Below are positions 11,641-21,959 of a DNA stretch of 64,000 bases, one piece after another; positions within the stretch are counted from its first letter, which is position 1, and every line of letters starts with the position of its first letter. The stretch covers positions 223,147 to 287,146 of the forward strand of contig NW_023365730.1 in the NCBI RefSeq assembly GCF_000003815.2, written 5' to 3'. The position numbers and the translations under genes were made by a program. The notes below the pieces were generated by a model, which was not told the origin of the DNA, made no database searches, and worked only from the letters and a program-made list of their open reading frames with translations. Source of the stretch: Branchiostoma floridae (Eukaryota; Chordata; Leptocardii; Amphioxiformes; Branchiostomatidae).

Positions 11641-12490
11641 GATGGTTTCGCCCTCGTCCAATCATCCTAAACCTACACAAATCCAAGGATTGCCCACAAA
11701 GGGAAGATGCCGTTTATCGGTCCTGTTGGGCTCATCGTGTACAGGCGTTTACTGTGACGTGGGGAGACATAATAGAGGTTGTGCGCTTTGGGGATTATAG
11801 TAAACTAATGCACCTTCCACATGAGGTTTATCTGTTCTTCCCATGTGGGCGGATAAAAGGAGGATGAAAACCTTGGTAATTATACTCGCTGCATTTCTTT
11901 AAGATTTGCAATTATAGTAAATGTACTGAGACACCTTATTTGACAGTTTTCGAAGCAATGGACTTTCCTTTTGTGCTGAGATTTTTGTCATCACAAGTAT
12001 GCTTATTTTTTTTTATTTAGAGGTAGTTGACTTTATAACCATAATTCGTTACTCGTTGTAATAAGTCCTTTTTGAAGATTGATTCTGTTTCTAATATTGG
12101 TGGTTTGTCTTTTTGTTGGAATCTTCGTAGCAGTTGGGATTTATGTATAATTTCCATCCCAAGACTTGGTAAATGTAAGGCGTATTGACTCTCTAGTTAG
12201 CTATCTCTTCTACAACTCACGGTATAGATTGCTAAACAATAAAACTATACCAATACGTCTCATCAACCCATAAAATGCATCAATCCCAGATACAGAAATC
12301 GTTGAAACTTTATTAAGTTTGTCAAACAAATTACTGCATTGCCTTCCATACCCTCTAAAGCTCTAAGATAAACGTATCAGTTTCTTGAGACATAAATTAT
12401 TCCTTGTCAATACTGAGGTACGCGTTCTCAATTTCCATGCAGACTTCGTCCCCTGCACCATTCTTTACTAGTCTATAACTTCGGAAAATC
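11641..12490. other. No recognised coding; possible 3' flank of the minus-strand gene
   Basis: Two AATAAA hexamers on the minus strand at 12496-12491 and 12314-12309 lie downstream of the candidate terminal exon at 12750. Otherwise nothing was recognised. Confidence 0.35.
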
Positions 12491-12496
12491 TTTATT
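12491..12496 (-). terminator. Candidate polyadenylation signal AATAAA
   Basis: AATAAA on the minus strand, about 95 bases after the longest open frame in the candidate terminal exon ends and about 170 bases after the phase-compatible stop. A second AATAAA is at 12314-12309. Position fits a 3' UTR, but the hexamer is common by chance in AT-rich DNA. Confidence 0.3.
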
Positions 12497-12664
12497 TCAT
12501 CTAATTAATCACTCTAATCATACGATTTAAAATTGACCTTTCACATCTTTTTCTTTTGGCACAGCGTATATTTCAGGCCTCTTTGAACGCTTATGTATCT
12601 AATGTCGACTGCCTGATGACCACAATGTCCACTGCCATGTTGAGATTTTCCGCTAGATGGCTTT

Positions 12665-12750
12665 TTATGTACTCTCGTTGTTCGGCCACCTCCCTCTCGT
12701 CTCGTATGCCTTGAGACACGCCTGGATACCACCGCGGAAAACTGCACAAC
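12665..12750 (-). CDS. Candidate terminal exon of small secreted-peptide gene
   Basis: On the minus strand a TTATTGTTTCAG acceptor precedes this sequence. Joined in phase 1 to the exon ending at 19322, it continues the KR dibasic with G, then CAVFRGGIQACLKAYETRG, and stops at 12667-12665. That gives a 27-residue tail with two Cys (C-x9-C). All three frames are open after the acceptor: one runs to 12591 and reads RWYPGVSQGIRDEREVAEQ, which looks protein-like but needs a phase-2 donor. The linkage to the upstream exons rests on strand, order and phase only. The true frame is uncertain. No family was recognised. Confidence 0.35.
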
Positions 12751-13122
12751 CTGAAACAATAAGATGCAGACTCAGCATGAAAGTTCATCTGTGTTGGTAG
12801 AATACATTTAAAAAAATTGTAAAACAGAGACGGGGGGTGACATAGGCTTTCTGATACTTATGACCCCTCCTCCATAAGTGGTGTCTTCCTGACGTCACTG
12901 ATGGAGATAGAAAAGGTCATTCTGTAAACAAGGTCAATGGAGATATACCGAAAATTTAGGGGTACGTCCCTAAGTTATTACAGTGTTGGAAGGAAAGTTT
13001 AGCAATTTTTCTTTAAGATGCAGACTCATTAGCATCAGAAAGTCAAAGTCCTTCCCGCGCGTTATGGCGCAAATATTGGCGACCATCTCCGTTTCTGTAG
13101 CCCTGGGCCACACAATTTTGTG

Positions 13123-13320
13123 CAATCACTACAGCAGGGGGCTTGTCCGCCGGCAGTGGTGTGTGTTCAACTCCCATACTCACATACACACAGGCCACTA
13201 CAGCAGGGGGCTAGTCCACTGGTAGTGATGTGTGTTCATCTTCCATACTCACATGCACACAGGCCACTACAGCAGGGGGCTAATTCACTGGTAGTGGCGT
13301 GTGTTCAACTCCCATACTCG
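13123..13320. repeat. Tandem repeat, ~69-bp period, three units
   Basis: Units begin CACTACAGCAGGGGGCT near 13126, 13194 and 13264 and end in a CATACTCACAYRCACACAGG phrase. Related text occurs near 27348, 28220 and 28490. Confidence 0.85.
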
Positions 13321-13468
13321 TTTACGAAAGCTGAGTGTTATGCAGAGAAAGCAGCATTTACCATTCTTTTAAGTCTTTGGTATGACTCGCTGGGAATCGA
13401 ACTCACGCCCTACCTAATACAAGGCGAACGGTACCCACTCGGCCATATTGCACCGGTTAGTATGGGTA
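13321..13468 (-). mobile_element. tRNA-derived SINE
   Basis: In reverse complement the segment starts GGTGCAATATGGCCGAGTGG (a tRNA A-box) and about 45 bases later has GAGTTCGATTCCCAGC (a tRNA B-box), so it carries an internal RNA polymerase III promoter. The A-to-B spacing fits tRNA. Downstream it shares the text CATACCAAAGAC...TGCTTTCTCTGCAT with a truncated copy at 28740-28860. It is a retroposon rather than a functional tRNA, because the acceptor stem and anticodon arm are not convincing. Confidence 0.7.
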
Positions 13469-13499
13469 ACTCATCAGCACGGAGATAGCGAAATGCTAT

Positions 13500-14329
13500 T
13501 TTGCAAGTAATCTACAGTAAAAATTGCTTGTCTTCATCTTTGGGATCTCAAGTAATTACTGAGTGTTGTCTAGAAAGGTTTCTTATGTTGAATGTTGGGT
13601 AAGCTGACTTTGGAGGCACTCACTTGTTGTAAGTTAAAAAAAAAACAACTATGTTCAACAGAATTGCAGCATTTCTAGCAAATATATTATATAAACAGAC
13701 ACAAAGAGTCTGTATGATATCAACTCAATTCAAATTCGTCGTCCTGAAATGAACATTTGTACTTTGTTCACGTGTTTTAAATAGTTGTAGGCTTTTGGTA
13801 TTATCATATGATATTGATTTTATAAAGCACAAACCCTGTGCTAAACCCTAGCTTTTGATGCATCAACTATTTGCACATTGTAAATTGTTGAATAGCATGC
13901 ATGTACGGAAGATCATGTGAAAATATGTCATCCCATCTAGTAGGACATACAGAAGTGGTGACACGCCAATGTAAAACAGTGAGTGCTGAATGATCCGAAC
14001 ATATGAGAACAAATATCCTAGATAGCCGTTTCTAATATTGTGTATTTATTATAACAAATGTTTCCATCATAACAATTCAGCATGCATGTGCACGTTTTTG
14101 TAAGTCTATCAGTGGCTAACCGTTAAACCCGTGGTCCTACGTAACGCACCCACGCGGTGAGTAAAAAACTCGTAACCATCCGAAGGTACCATAACCGTTT
14201 GATGTTTTAACTGACTGTGCGTTTGAAGTGCTATCCTCGTGAATTGGACACGGTTGTAAAGTGGACGTACACTGAGGAATATTTGCGCTCAATTATGGCT
14301 AGTTTTAAACCGACTTCACTCCCCGGGTA
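13500..14329. other. No recognisable feature
   Basis: AT-rich sequence. I saw no gene or matched repeat. Confidence 0.35.
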
Positions 14330-14465
14330 AAGCTAAGAGCACAAGCCAACTTAAGCTAATGGCACAACCCACCGTACGTGAAAATATGTGCTGTCTACGT
14401 GCCATATGTGGGCAATCTTTGGGGATCCGTAAGTGGTAATTACCGCCTCCGTACGTACTCGAACT
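14330..14465 (+). mobile_element. CGTACGG-type MITE, short truncated copy
   Basis: Shares GGCACAACCCACCGTACGTG and GGGATCCGTAAGTGGTAA with the complete element at 30900-31175. Only the left ~130 bp remains. Confidence 0.75.
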
Positions 14466-14674
14466 TCTGCCAACGTATTGGCATAAAACATAATCTTAAA
14501 TTCACAATTCAGAGACACGAAACAACTACTACCTCTCTCATGCCCGGCATTTCGACTATCTAACAAACTTAAACTGAGCTAACTCATTCACATAGTAATA
14601 AATGCCCAAAGGATATTAACCCTACATCACAGCTATATAGTAAAGTTCAAACGCCTGGTATACATTGATGTAAA

Positions 14675-15045
14675 GGGTTGATATGGTTACTGTTGTTTGA
14701 CAAGTCTTTCTTGGATCTTTTTGAATTCGTAGAAGTATCTAATTTGCTGGCAGGATCTAGGAAGCTTTTGTTGGTGGTCGGTAATGATATTGTACTCTCG
14801 TTTCCTGAACGTCTTTGTTGTGATGCCCTTCTTTGTTGTTATCCCCCTACACCATTGAAGGCTTGATATTGTTACTGTAGTTTGACAAGTCTTTCTTGGA
14901 TCTTATTGAATTCGTAGAAATATCTAATCTGCCTGCAGGATCTAGGAAGCTTTTGTTGGTGGTCGGTAATGATATTGTACTCTTGTTTCCTGAATGTCTT
15001 TGTTGTAATGCCCTTCTTTGTTGTAATACCCACACCATTGAAGGC
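14675..15045. repeat. Tandem repeat, ~175-195-bp period, two units
   Basis: Two units share TTTGACAAGTCTTTCTTGGA, GGATCTAGGAAGCTTTTGTT and CACCATTGAAGGCTTGA. They are diverged relatives of the array at 15253-15720. Confidence 0.85.
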
Positions 15046-15252
15046 TTGACATTGTTACTTTTATCTATTCATCTCCAGACATGTGGGTAGCCCCGTCAAC
15101 TTATTTGAAGTTGATTTCCAAGGGGGCCCACTACATAAATAACAAAAACGAAACGTGTTACATTCTGTAAGACAACCAGAGGACAACGAACAATATATAC
15201 AAATAAACCAAAGCGTCATTACCAAGAACAGTTGTCGATGTCAACCAAAAAC

Positions 15253-15720
15253 GTCAACTGTAGTTGATCAGGTCTTTCTTGAACCTTTGTGACTTCGTAG
15301 GAGGCTCAAATCGGCCTGCAGGCAACTTGTGGCGGTGGGTAATGATTTTGTGCTCACTCTTCCTGAACTTTATTTGTTGTAATGCCCACACGCCATTGAT
15401 GTAAAGGTTTGACATTGTTACTGTAGTTTGATAGGTCTGTCCTGAACCTTTGTGACTTCGTAGGAAACTCAAATCGGCCTGCAGGCAACTTGTGGCGGTG
15501 GGTAATGATTTTGTGCTCACTCTTCCTGAACTTTATTTGTTGTAATGCCCACACGCCATTGATGTAAAGGTTTGACATTGTTACTGTAGTTTCAAATTGA
15601 TAGGTCTGTCCTGAACCTTTGTGACTTCGTAGGAGGCTCAACTCGGCCTGCAGGCAGCTTCTGGCGGTGGGGAATGATTTTGTGCTCCCGCCTCCTGAAC
15701 TACTGTAATGTCTCCACTAA
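15253..15720. repeat. Tandem repeat, ~175-bp period, three units
   Basis: Units share CTGAACCTTTGTGACTTCGT, CGGCCTGCAGGCA and TGGCGGTGGG(T/G)AATGATTTTG. They differ by few substitutions, so the expansion looks recent. Confidence 0.9.
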
Positions 15721-15903
15721 TTCCTGGATCAGTTTTCAGAGGAAAGTTACAAATGCATATGTTGATGCATTTGCATCTATTTTTGTCAAGATACAACGCC
15801 AGTTCACCTTTATCCGCGGGGCAACTTTTATCCGTTGTATATAAAATAGGAGTATTTGGGATTATCAAGTTGACAGACGAGTGTTGTTACATCCTAGAAT
15901 GTC

Positions 15904-16912
15904 GTTTATCCTAAAAGCGCTTTTAGGATAGAAGCGCTTTTAGGATAGACCGGCATCCAAAATGTGCTTCTATCCTAAAAGCGCTTATGGGATATCCAGA
16001 ACACGTCGCAAGCGAGGAGCGCATTCTGGATATCCTGAAAGCGCTTCTGTCGGAGCGCATTCAGGATAAGCCGACGTGTTTATCCAGAACGTGCACTTGT
16101 GGGAGGAGCTTAATATCTTAGGAGGCGGAGACTATCTTGTATGTGATTTTTCGTAGTCAACCTGAGGCCGCCATCTTTGTTCTCCCACGAGGTCACTTCC
16201 GGGTTTGATTGTGATAGAAGATCGCATATACTTACACCAAATCAACGTAGTCTGCACAAACCAAATCATTTTTGGGGACTCTGTGGCACGATCTAACCCT
16301 CACATAATCACGTAAAATCTAGGTTCAGTGCTTGCTTTATAAACTGCGTATTTCCATCACGTAGATTACGGCAGGTGTCGCGAGGTCGAACTAAATATGT
16401 AAACTTTGGTGTAAACAATCGCCAGAAGTGACCGCTGCCATTTTCTCGTGACGTGTTGACTGCATGGACCCAACACACCGAGATAGTATCGCTATCTCCG
16501 GTTTGATAGTTCGAAACAAAACCAGAAGCTGAAATTCAGCAAGCCATTAATAACGTCTGCACAGGAGAAGACAGATGTCGGCCGCCTTCGACTGGAGCGC
16601 ATTCAGGATATCCAGAATGCGCTTCTTCGCTTTCGACGTGTTCTGGATATCCTAGAAGCGCGTTTAGGATAGACGCAGATTTTGGATGCAGATCTATCCC
16701 AAATGTGCTTCTATCCCAAAAGCGCTTCTAGGATATCCAGAATGCGCTCCTTCGCTTGCGACGTATTCTGGATATCCCAGAAGCGCTTTTGGGATAGAAG
16801 CACATTTTATCCCAGAAGCGCTTTTTAGGATAGACGACAAGATACTTTTCTTGTTAGACGAACATCTGCTTCTATCCCAGAAGCGCTTTTGCGATAGAAT
16901 ACAACCTGGGAA
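15904..16912. mobile_element. Palindrome-rich foldback-type element
   Basis: Both ends are built from alternating inverted motifs: TCCTAAAAGCGCTTTTAGGA (a perfect 20-bp palindrome) and GGATATCCAGAA ... TTCTGGATATCC. The unit at about 15990-16040 is the reverse complement of units near 16600 and 16732, so the arms (about 15904-16085 and 16590-16912) are inverted complex repeats around a ~500-bp core with no transposase. Foldback-like structure is an inference from this layout. Confidence 0.7.
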
Positions 16913-17404
16913 CTGAATGGCTGATCAATGCATGTGCAGCTGGACGTTTTCACTGACTGTCATCATGTTTTATTATGGTACATTTTGTAATACATTTTAT
17001 ATGGTACATTTTGTTGTACATCTTGGGATGCACTATTGAGAATTGCTTTTTGTGTCTTCCATGCACATTTAGATGAAAATAATATAGTGAGAATCAAAAG
17101 GACAAAATAGTGTTTAATCTGCATGGAATTAAGTTTGATAAATGTCCCATTATCTGTGTACACTGTATACATATCGCAGTGTATGATTACATCTGTGCAT
17201 TAACTTGCAATAAAGATAACTTCCATTAGAAGATGTGTCATCTTTTCTTTTCATATCCATGAAGGAGAAATAAAAGCTACTATACAGTACGACAGGGCTT
17301 TGAGAAATTTCATCACTAACTAAAAAGACTGTTGCAGATATATATCATCACATTCAGTCCCTCCATGTTTTTATTTCAGTAACAAGATGTCTTGAATAAA
17401 TGAC

Positions 17405-17695
17405 TCTAAATGGTGGAATTTGCACATCAGCCAGCATTCAGCGCAATTATCGCAAGTAGACTGTCTCGACGTCTCGCGATCGCGAGGTCGAACCAAATAT
17501 GGAAACAATCGCCGCTTACGGTCCTGTCAATCACCATGACTGAGGGCGACAAAGAAGCGCATCTGGGATATCCTGAATGCGCTCTGACTTAGAGCGCTTT
17601 TAGAATAGAAGCACATTTAGGATGCAGGCCTATCCCAGAAGTGCTTCTATCCTAAAAGCGCTTTTGGGATAGAGCACATTTGGGATAGTACAGTG
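17405..17695. mobile_element. Partial second copy of the foldback-type element
   Basis: Contains the core phrase TCGCGAGGTCGAACCAAATATG, close to the version near 16380, and then the right arm with GGGATATCCTGAATGCGCTC and TATCCTAAAAGCGCTTTTGG. The left arm is missing. Confidence 0.65.
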
Positions 17696-19058
17696 TCTCA
17701 TGCTGGAATGCAATTCTAAACCAACGTTTGTCGATTAGATCACTAAATATCTCGTTTTCAAAAACAAGCGGATATTGGTTACCATGTGGATGAAGGTGAA
17801 CCACCGTTACATGTGCTATAAATAACCTGAGCCAAGTTAGGTTTAGAACCTAAGGACGCCAGGAAACCGCTTGTATCCATCTGTTTGCCTTTTAAGAGAG
17901 GCTGAGTACTCTTTCTAGTAAGGTGCAGGTAGCCAATTTGGGTTTTTCTGTATTCCATTCATAATTCATAATTAAAAGCATTTTGCGGAATTTTTTTCTT
18001 TCATTTTGGCATACTACATATGGGTACGTTCTGAATTAAGTGTGAATCCGACCCTTGCAGAAACTATTTTATGAACGCCTACACAGAGCCTCTCATATCT
18101 TGTTAAACGAACCCGCGAGAAAACTTGATTGTAGAAAGTCTCCTGGCAAAGAGTATAGAAAAGGAGATTATAATTAAGTTACTAGCATGTCTTCTGGAAA
18201 GTAACTTTATTATCTGGGTGACGCATGGTTCAACTGTAAGATCTGTATGACTGAAATGCTTCTCAACGTTATTTCACATCTACAAGACAAGACTTCACAT
18301 TTACAACCCAAGGCGAAGGGTGCTGTTGTGTTTCATGTAACCCTGCAATAAGTCACAATCAGCCTTTGGGTCATTCGAAGTACGTCATTTCTTTATGTTA
18401 CTGTTAACGGAGTCAGTTCACACGGCTTTGAAGTATTAAATCTGAACTGGAGAAACAGATAGATAGTTGCTGCGTATTTTCCTGAAATTTTGAAGTTAAT
18501 TTACCGCTCCAAAGATAGCCTTGTATTACCACTGATTTAGACCATAAGCGTGTCATAAACGAACAGAGATGTTGAGATGTGACCATGAGAGAAACGAAAA
18601 GCTGTCTGCTGGACTCTACTAACTGTCAGATACAATATAAACTGAACGACTGAGGTTTGCTGGACACTGCTACAGATACAAGGAAACATTGCCTGGTGTG
18701 GTGCATAGGATTTGCTATTGTTTTCAACGTACGTTTTATTTGATTTAACTTTCCGCAATGGTTTATTGTTCGGTATCTGATAAGACCATATGGGCTGGGC
18801 GACTTGCGGTTGAATGTCGACTCGCTAAATATAGGAGAAATAGATTTTGTAGATATTTTTTATTTTATTTACTTAGAGTTCACCGCAAAACAAGGCTCAT
18901 GGAGCCACTCAAGCGTTTTGGGTCACAGTGGGGGAGCAAGTCTATGGAAGCTTATTCCATAGCGATGTTGTTATAGGAAAGAAGCTCTGAGCGTGAAACT
19001 TCCTCCTGTTATAGGAGGATTGTGAAGGAAAAAGGGATGATTTGCTTTCGTGGAAGTG
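17696..19058. other. No supported gene; AT-rich with possible retrotransposon scraps
   Basis: On the minus strand near 18900-18990 there is a degenerate, stop-broken frame followed by AAGTAAATAAAATAAA, which could be the end of a LINE copy. It is too decayed to classify. Confidence 0.3.
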
Positions 19059-19067
19059 GCAAAACGG

Positions 19068-19249
19068 TAGTCTCCAAACAGACTCTACGGTGCCTTAGAA
19101 ATAGTATCAAAGCTGGCAAGGGACTTAGTATAGCGGCACCAGGTGCTCGTTTGACTCCCTTTGGCCGGCTATCTCCCTTTGGCCGGCTATACTCCTTTGC
19201 CAGCTTTGATACTATCTCTTTAGGCACCGTAGGGTCTGCTTGGAGACTA
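19068..19249. mobile_element. MITE with ~53-bp TIRs and 9-bp target duplication
   Basis: 19068-19120 and the reverse complement of 19195-19249 align over about 53 bp (TAGTCTCCAARCAGAC...ATAGTATCAAAGCTGGCAA). The element is flanked by a perfect 9-bp direct repeat GCAAAACGG at 19059-19067 and 19250-19258. Long TIRs with a 9-bp duplication are typical of Mutator-like elements. The interior has two CTCCCTTTGGCCGGCTAT units and no transposase. Confidence 0.85.
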
Positions 19250-19321
19250 GCAAAACGGGTTCTTGCAGTGAAAGTTCGCATTGGAGGCGCAAATGAGTGA
19301 AGTTGCAGGTTCTAAACTCAC

Positions 19322-19406
19322 CTCTCTTCACAGCCTGCCTTCGCCGCGCTTCCTGCCTGTGTCCCAGCACGTTCCTTAGAATGTTGTAGGCTCCCATCAG
19401 CTGCAC
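19322..19406 (-). CDS. Internal exon of small secreted-peptide gene
   Basis: The minus strand shows acceptor CTCGACAG, 85 coding bases, and donor AGAG/GTGAGT. In phase 0 (matching the donor at 21572) it reads VQLMGAYNILRNVLGHRQEA followed by RRRQAVKR, and it leaves in phase 1. The segment is basic, predicted amphipathic and ends in a KR convertase site, as in peptide-hormone precursors. QLM after acidic residues recalls parathyroid hormone and ILRNVL recalls the CRF family. Both resemblances are short and could be chance, so I give no family. Both splice sites are strong and the phases agree with the upstream exon. Confidence 0.5.
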
Positions 19407-19515
19407 CTGTCGAGATCATCAAAAAGTTGTCAGTTTATATATTATACTTCATAATGTTCACAGCCATGACTTCAAGTACCAGAGTTACCAAGCTAGGATT
19501 GATGTGTTGAAAAAT

Positions 19516-19650
19516 TCGTATTTTCCCAGAACTATCGTAGAGTGGAACTTGTTATCACCAAGCACAGTAGGGGCATCTTCTCTGGATAGTTTTGAAGAAC
19601 GCTTGCAGATAGATGTGCAGAAGTTAGGTGTGACGGATCGTTCAGTGTAA
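19516..19650 (+). pseudogene. Non-LTR retrotransposon ORF2 C-terminus fragment
   Basis: The frame SYFPRTIVEWNLLSPSTVGA, then SLDSFEERLQ, then a stop, is the terminal motif that ends many CR1/Jockey-type reverse transcriptases (FFPRTxxxWNxLP...). Upstream text with ACTTCAAGTACCAGAGTTACC is shared with the minus-strand copies at 20965-21200 and 25255-25490, so three 5'-truncated insertions of one family lie within 6 kb. Confidence 0.75.
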
Positions 19651-19679
19651 TATAACCAGCTGCTGCTGCACCGCGTGCC

Positions 19680-19928
19680 TGCGAAGCTGGTGTGTTACGC
19701 CAAAGGGCGGTTATACCGGCCATATAGATACAGATACAGATACAGAAGCTGGTGTGTCACGCCGAAGGGCGGTTATACCGGCTATATAGATACAGATACA
19801 GAAGCTGGTGTGTTACACCGAAGGGCGGTTATACCGGCTATATGGATACAGATACAGAAGCTGGTGTGTTACACCGAAGGGCGGTTATACCGGCTATATA
19901 GATACAGATACAGATACAGATACAGACA
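19680..19928 (+). repeat. Minisatellite at a LINE 3' end (~60-bp unit, four copies)
   Basis: Four units start GAAGCTGGTGTGTYACRCC and end in a GATACA hexamer run. They directly follow the RT stop codon and 3' UTR. A single-unit version sits at 25250-25310 on the other strand, so the array grew from the retrotransposon tail. Confidence 0.85.
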
Positions 19929-19940
19929 GCGTGTGTAAAT

Positions 19941-20960
19941 AACATATGAAACTCTTTGGTGGCAATAAAGCAAAGGAAAACTATGTGCCGTCTTGCCGTT
20001 TGTCAATAACTCTTTATCAACTGTTGTAAGCTAAAACCTCGCTAGAAATTAACTGCACCAGTATTCTGTACATTAGATACTTAATTGTAAATTTGTTGAA
20101 TGATGTAGCTGAAATACAACAAACTTTACCAAAAAATTGGCCACAATAGTGCTAGTTTTAGTCCCTAGACTGCCATTGACTATGCCTAAACATTATGATA
20201 TACATTGTATGATCCACAATTGCTGTTCGTTATTGTCGATGGTTGAGCATTGCATGCAATATATAACCGATTTATAGTTTTTTTAAATGTGAACAACGAG
20301 CAAGAATGGGCAGACTGATTCGGAAATCGGCATTAAGCGGCGACACTTCATTCCAACGAATTGTCTTGTGTATTTTGCATTTCTGCCATAAACAATAGAT
20401 CCTAATGGCAACAGGATCCGGAGTCATGCTTTTTTATATTCTCCTGTCGATTTGACAGATGAGGAGGCAGACAGACATTTGCCTGTTTGCCTGACCTGCA
20501 CATGACTTTTTATGGTGAAGGAGGGGTATGCAATTCCTTCTCCACCCTCTCGTCTATTGGAGCACCAAGTCTCACAGGGGCAACTGTATGGAACGTGTGA
20601 GGCGGCTCCAGCAGATGCAGCTTTGTTGTTCGGAGTATCCGTCTCCTAGGAGGACTTCCGACCAAGGATGTTATGAGTTCCTCCTACCCCCGACTCGTGT
20701 GTCATGGCGGGTGCGTCATGCCCGAACATGCCCCTAAGGCCTATCTCATACTAGCAGTGATTGAAAAGCCGAGTTTACGGGTTAGAAACTTGTAGACATG
20801 TACCCAGAAACTCGAATTTTTGGACATTCACAGAACGTATAGACCTAAACATGCTGCCTGTCCGGGCCATTGGCACACCCATAGATTCCTGCAAACGAAT
20901 TACTTTTGTGTCCGGGGCGTATCTAAGGCCTATGCATATCCGCACACTTAACCTTGAAAC
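19941..20960. other. No recognisable feature
   Basis: A few plus-strand frames (20528-20737, 20761-20960) are open but show no motif. No repeat match was noticed. Confidence 0.3.
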
Positions 20961-20964
20961 ATCC

Positions 20965-21200
20965 AGATATGCCCAAACACGCAGCGCGGCAGCAGCTGGT
21001 TATATTACACTGAACGACCCGTCACACCTATATAACCTTTGCACATCTATCTGCAAGCTTTCCTTAAAAATATCCAGAGAAAATGCTCCTACTGACCACT
21101 GTGCTTGGTTTTAACAATTTCCACTCTACGATAGTTCTAGGAAAGTACGAATTTTTGAACACATCAATCCTAGGTTGGTAACTCTGGTACTTGAAGACAT
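20965..21200 (-). pseudogene. Non-LTR retrotransposon 3' end, same family as 19516
   Basis: The reverse complement aligns with 19440-19670: TTCAAGTACCAGAGTTACCA, ACTATCGTAGAGTGGAA and GTAATATAACCAGCTGCTG occur in the same order. A frame-breaking insertion is present. Confidence 0.75.
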
Positions 21201-21332
21201 GACTGCTGTATCCCAATTGAACAGAAGACCTACTAGAATAACATAAAGAATATAATGTTTGTCTGCGTTATTGACATCCAAGAGCTCACGAGGAAGTACT
21301 GATATTTTGCATCCAGCAACAAAAACAGCTAT

Positions 21333-21510
21333 GTCATGGGCTCCTAAGGGCACCCGCCCCAGGGGCAGGCCAAAAAATACACTAAGACGGACAATCTTAG
21401 ATGATGGAAGGAAAATGGGTCTAAACAACATGGAAAGCATGGCAGTAGCTGCGCAAGACCGCAACCTTTGGAGAAAGTATGCTCGACGAGTCGACCAATG
21501 CAAGTGTTGC
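21333..21510 (+). pseudogene. Endonuclease-reverse transcriptase C-terminal fragment
   Basis: The frame reads KGTRPRGRPKNTLRRTILDD, later SMAVAAQDRNLWRKYARRV. The RGRPxxTxRRT ... AAQDRxxWR pattern is the usual C-terminus of several non-LTR endonuclease-RT proteins. No RT core is present and it is open for about 90 residues only. It lies antisense to, and just downstream of, the signal-peptide exon at 21757-21572, inside its first intron. Confidence 0.7.
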
Positions 21511-21571
21511 GGGAGGGTCTTAGGTCTAAGGTAAGGTAACTACTTGTGAGTTGCTGGCCTCACACACTCAC

Positions 21572-21757
21572 CTCTTCGTCGCTGGCGTTGTTCTCTGGTT
21601 CCATGAGGATCTTGTAGTCATCTTTGTAGACCTGACTCGCTCCCCTCTCACCTGGTACCAGCCAAGTGATCTTCCCTCCTTCTGACTTCTCCACCAGCAG
21701 AAACACAAGAAGAAAGGCCAGGAGCGAGACGGTCTTGGTCGTGTCGGTCTTCATCAT
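21572..21757 (-). CDS. First coding exon of a small secreted-peptide gene (signal peptide)
   Basis: The frame starts at tandem ATGs (21757 and 21754) and reads MMKTDTTKTVSLLAFLLVFL followed by LVEKSEG: a basic start, a hydrophobic core and a plausible cleavage site near residue 26. Next come GGKITWLVPGERGASQ and an acidic stretch ENNASDEE, ending exactly at a consensus donor GAG/GTGAGT in phase 0 (62 codons). A TATA-like TATAAG lies 50-55 bases upstream. I chose the first ATG for its context and the TATA spacing; the frame is also open upstream for 36 codons, which I treat as 5' flank. The product is a secreted protein of unrecognised family. Confidence 0.6.
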
Positions 21758-21806
21758 CCTGTTGCTTCTCTTTCTCCTCAGTGACTCCGCCGCCGCGCGG
21801 AGCGTT

Positions 21807-21812
21807 CTTATA
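21807..21812 (-). promoter_or_regulatory. Candidate TATA box (TATAAG)
   Basis: On the minus strand CTATAAGAACG lies about 50 bases before the first ATG of the exon at 21757-21572, leaving room for a start site near 21780 and a ~25-base leader. The flanks are GC-rich (CGCGCGGCGGCGG). Confidence 0.5.
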
Positions 21813-21959
21813 GAAGGCGGAACTTCATTATTATCTATGGGAACAGGCCTCTGGTTGGAGGACATGCGTACAGGGGTTTGCTTCTCGTCATCTTAACACC
21901 CACGGGTTTGTTAATAGCTGTGTTAGTCACGAGGTTAATTGGGCGTTGAAGATTGAATG

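Noticed and set aside
13380-13468. Possible functional tRNA gene
   Set aside because: A and B boxes are present, but the arms do not pair properly and the sequence continues into a SINE body repeated elsewhere.
16963-17172. Minus-strand frame with a hydrophobic start (YFVLLILTILF)
   Set aside because: AT-rich and built partly from a small ATGTACCATA-type repeat, with no splice partner or family. The hydrophobic run is expected from AT-rich DNA.
15904-17695. CRISPR-like array (regularly repeated palindromic units)
   Set aside because: Spacing is irregular, units are inverted rather than direct, there are no unique spacers of constant length, and the context is eukaryotic.
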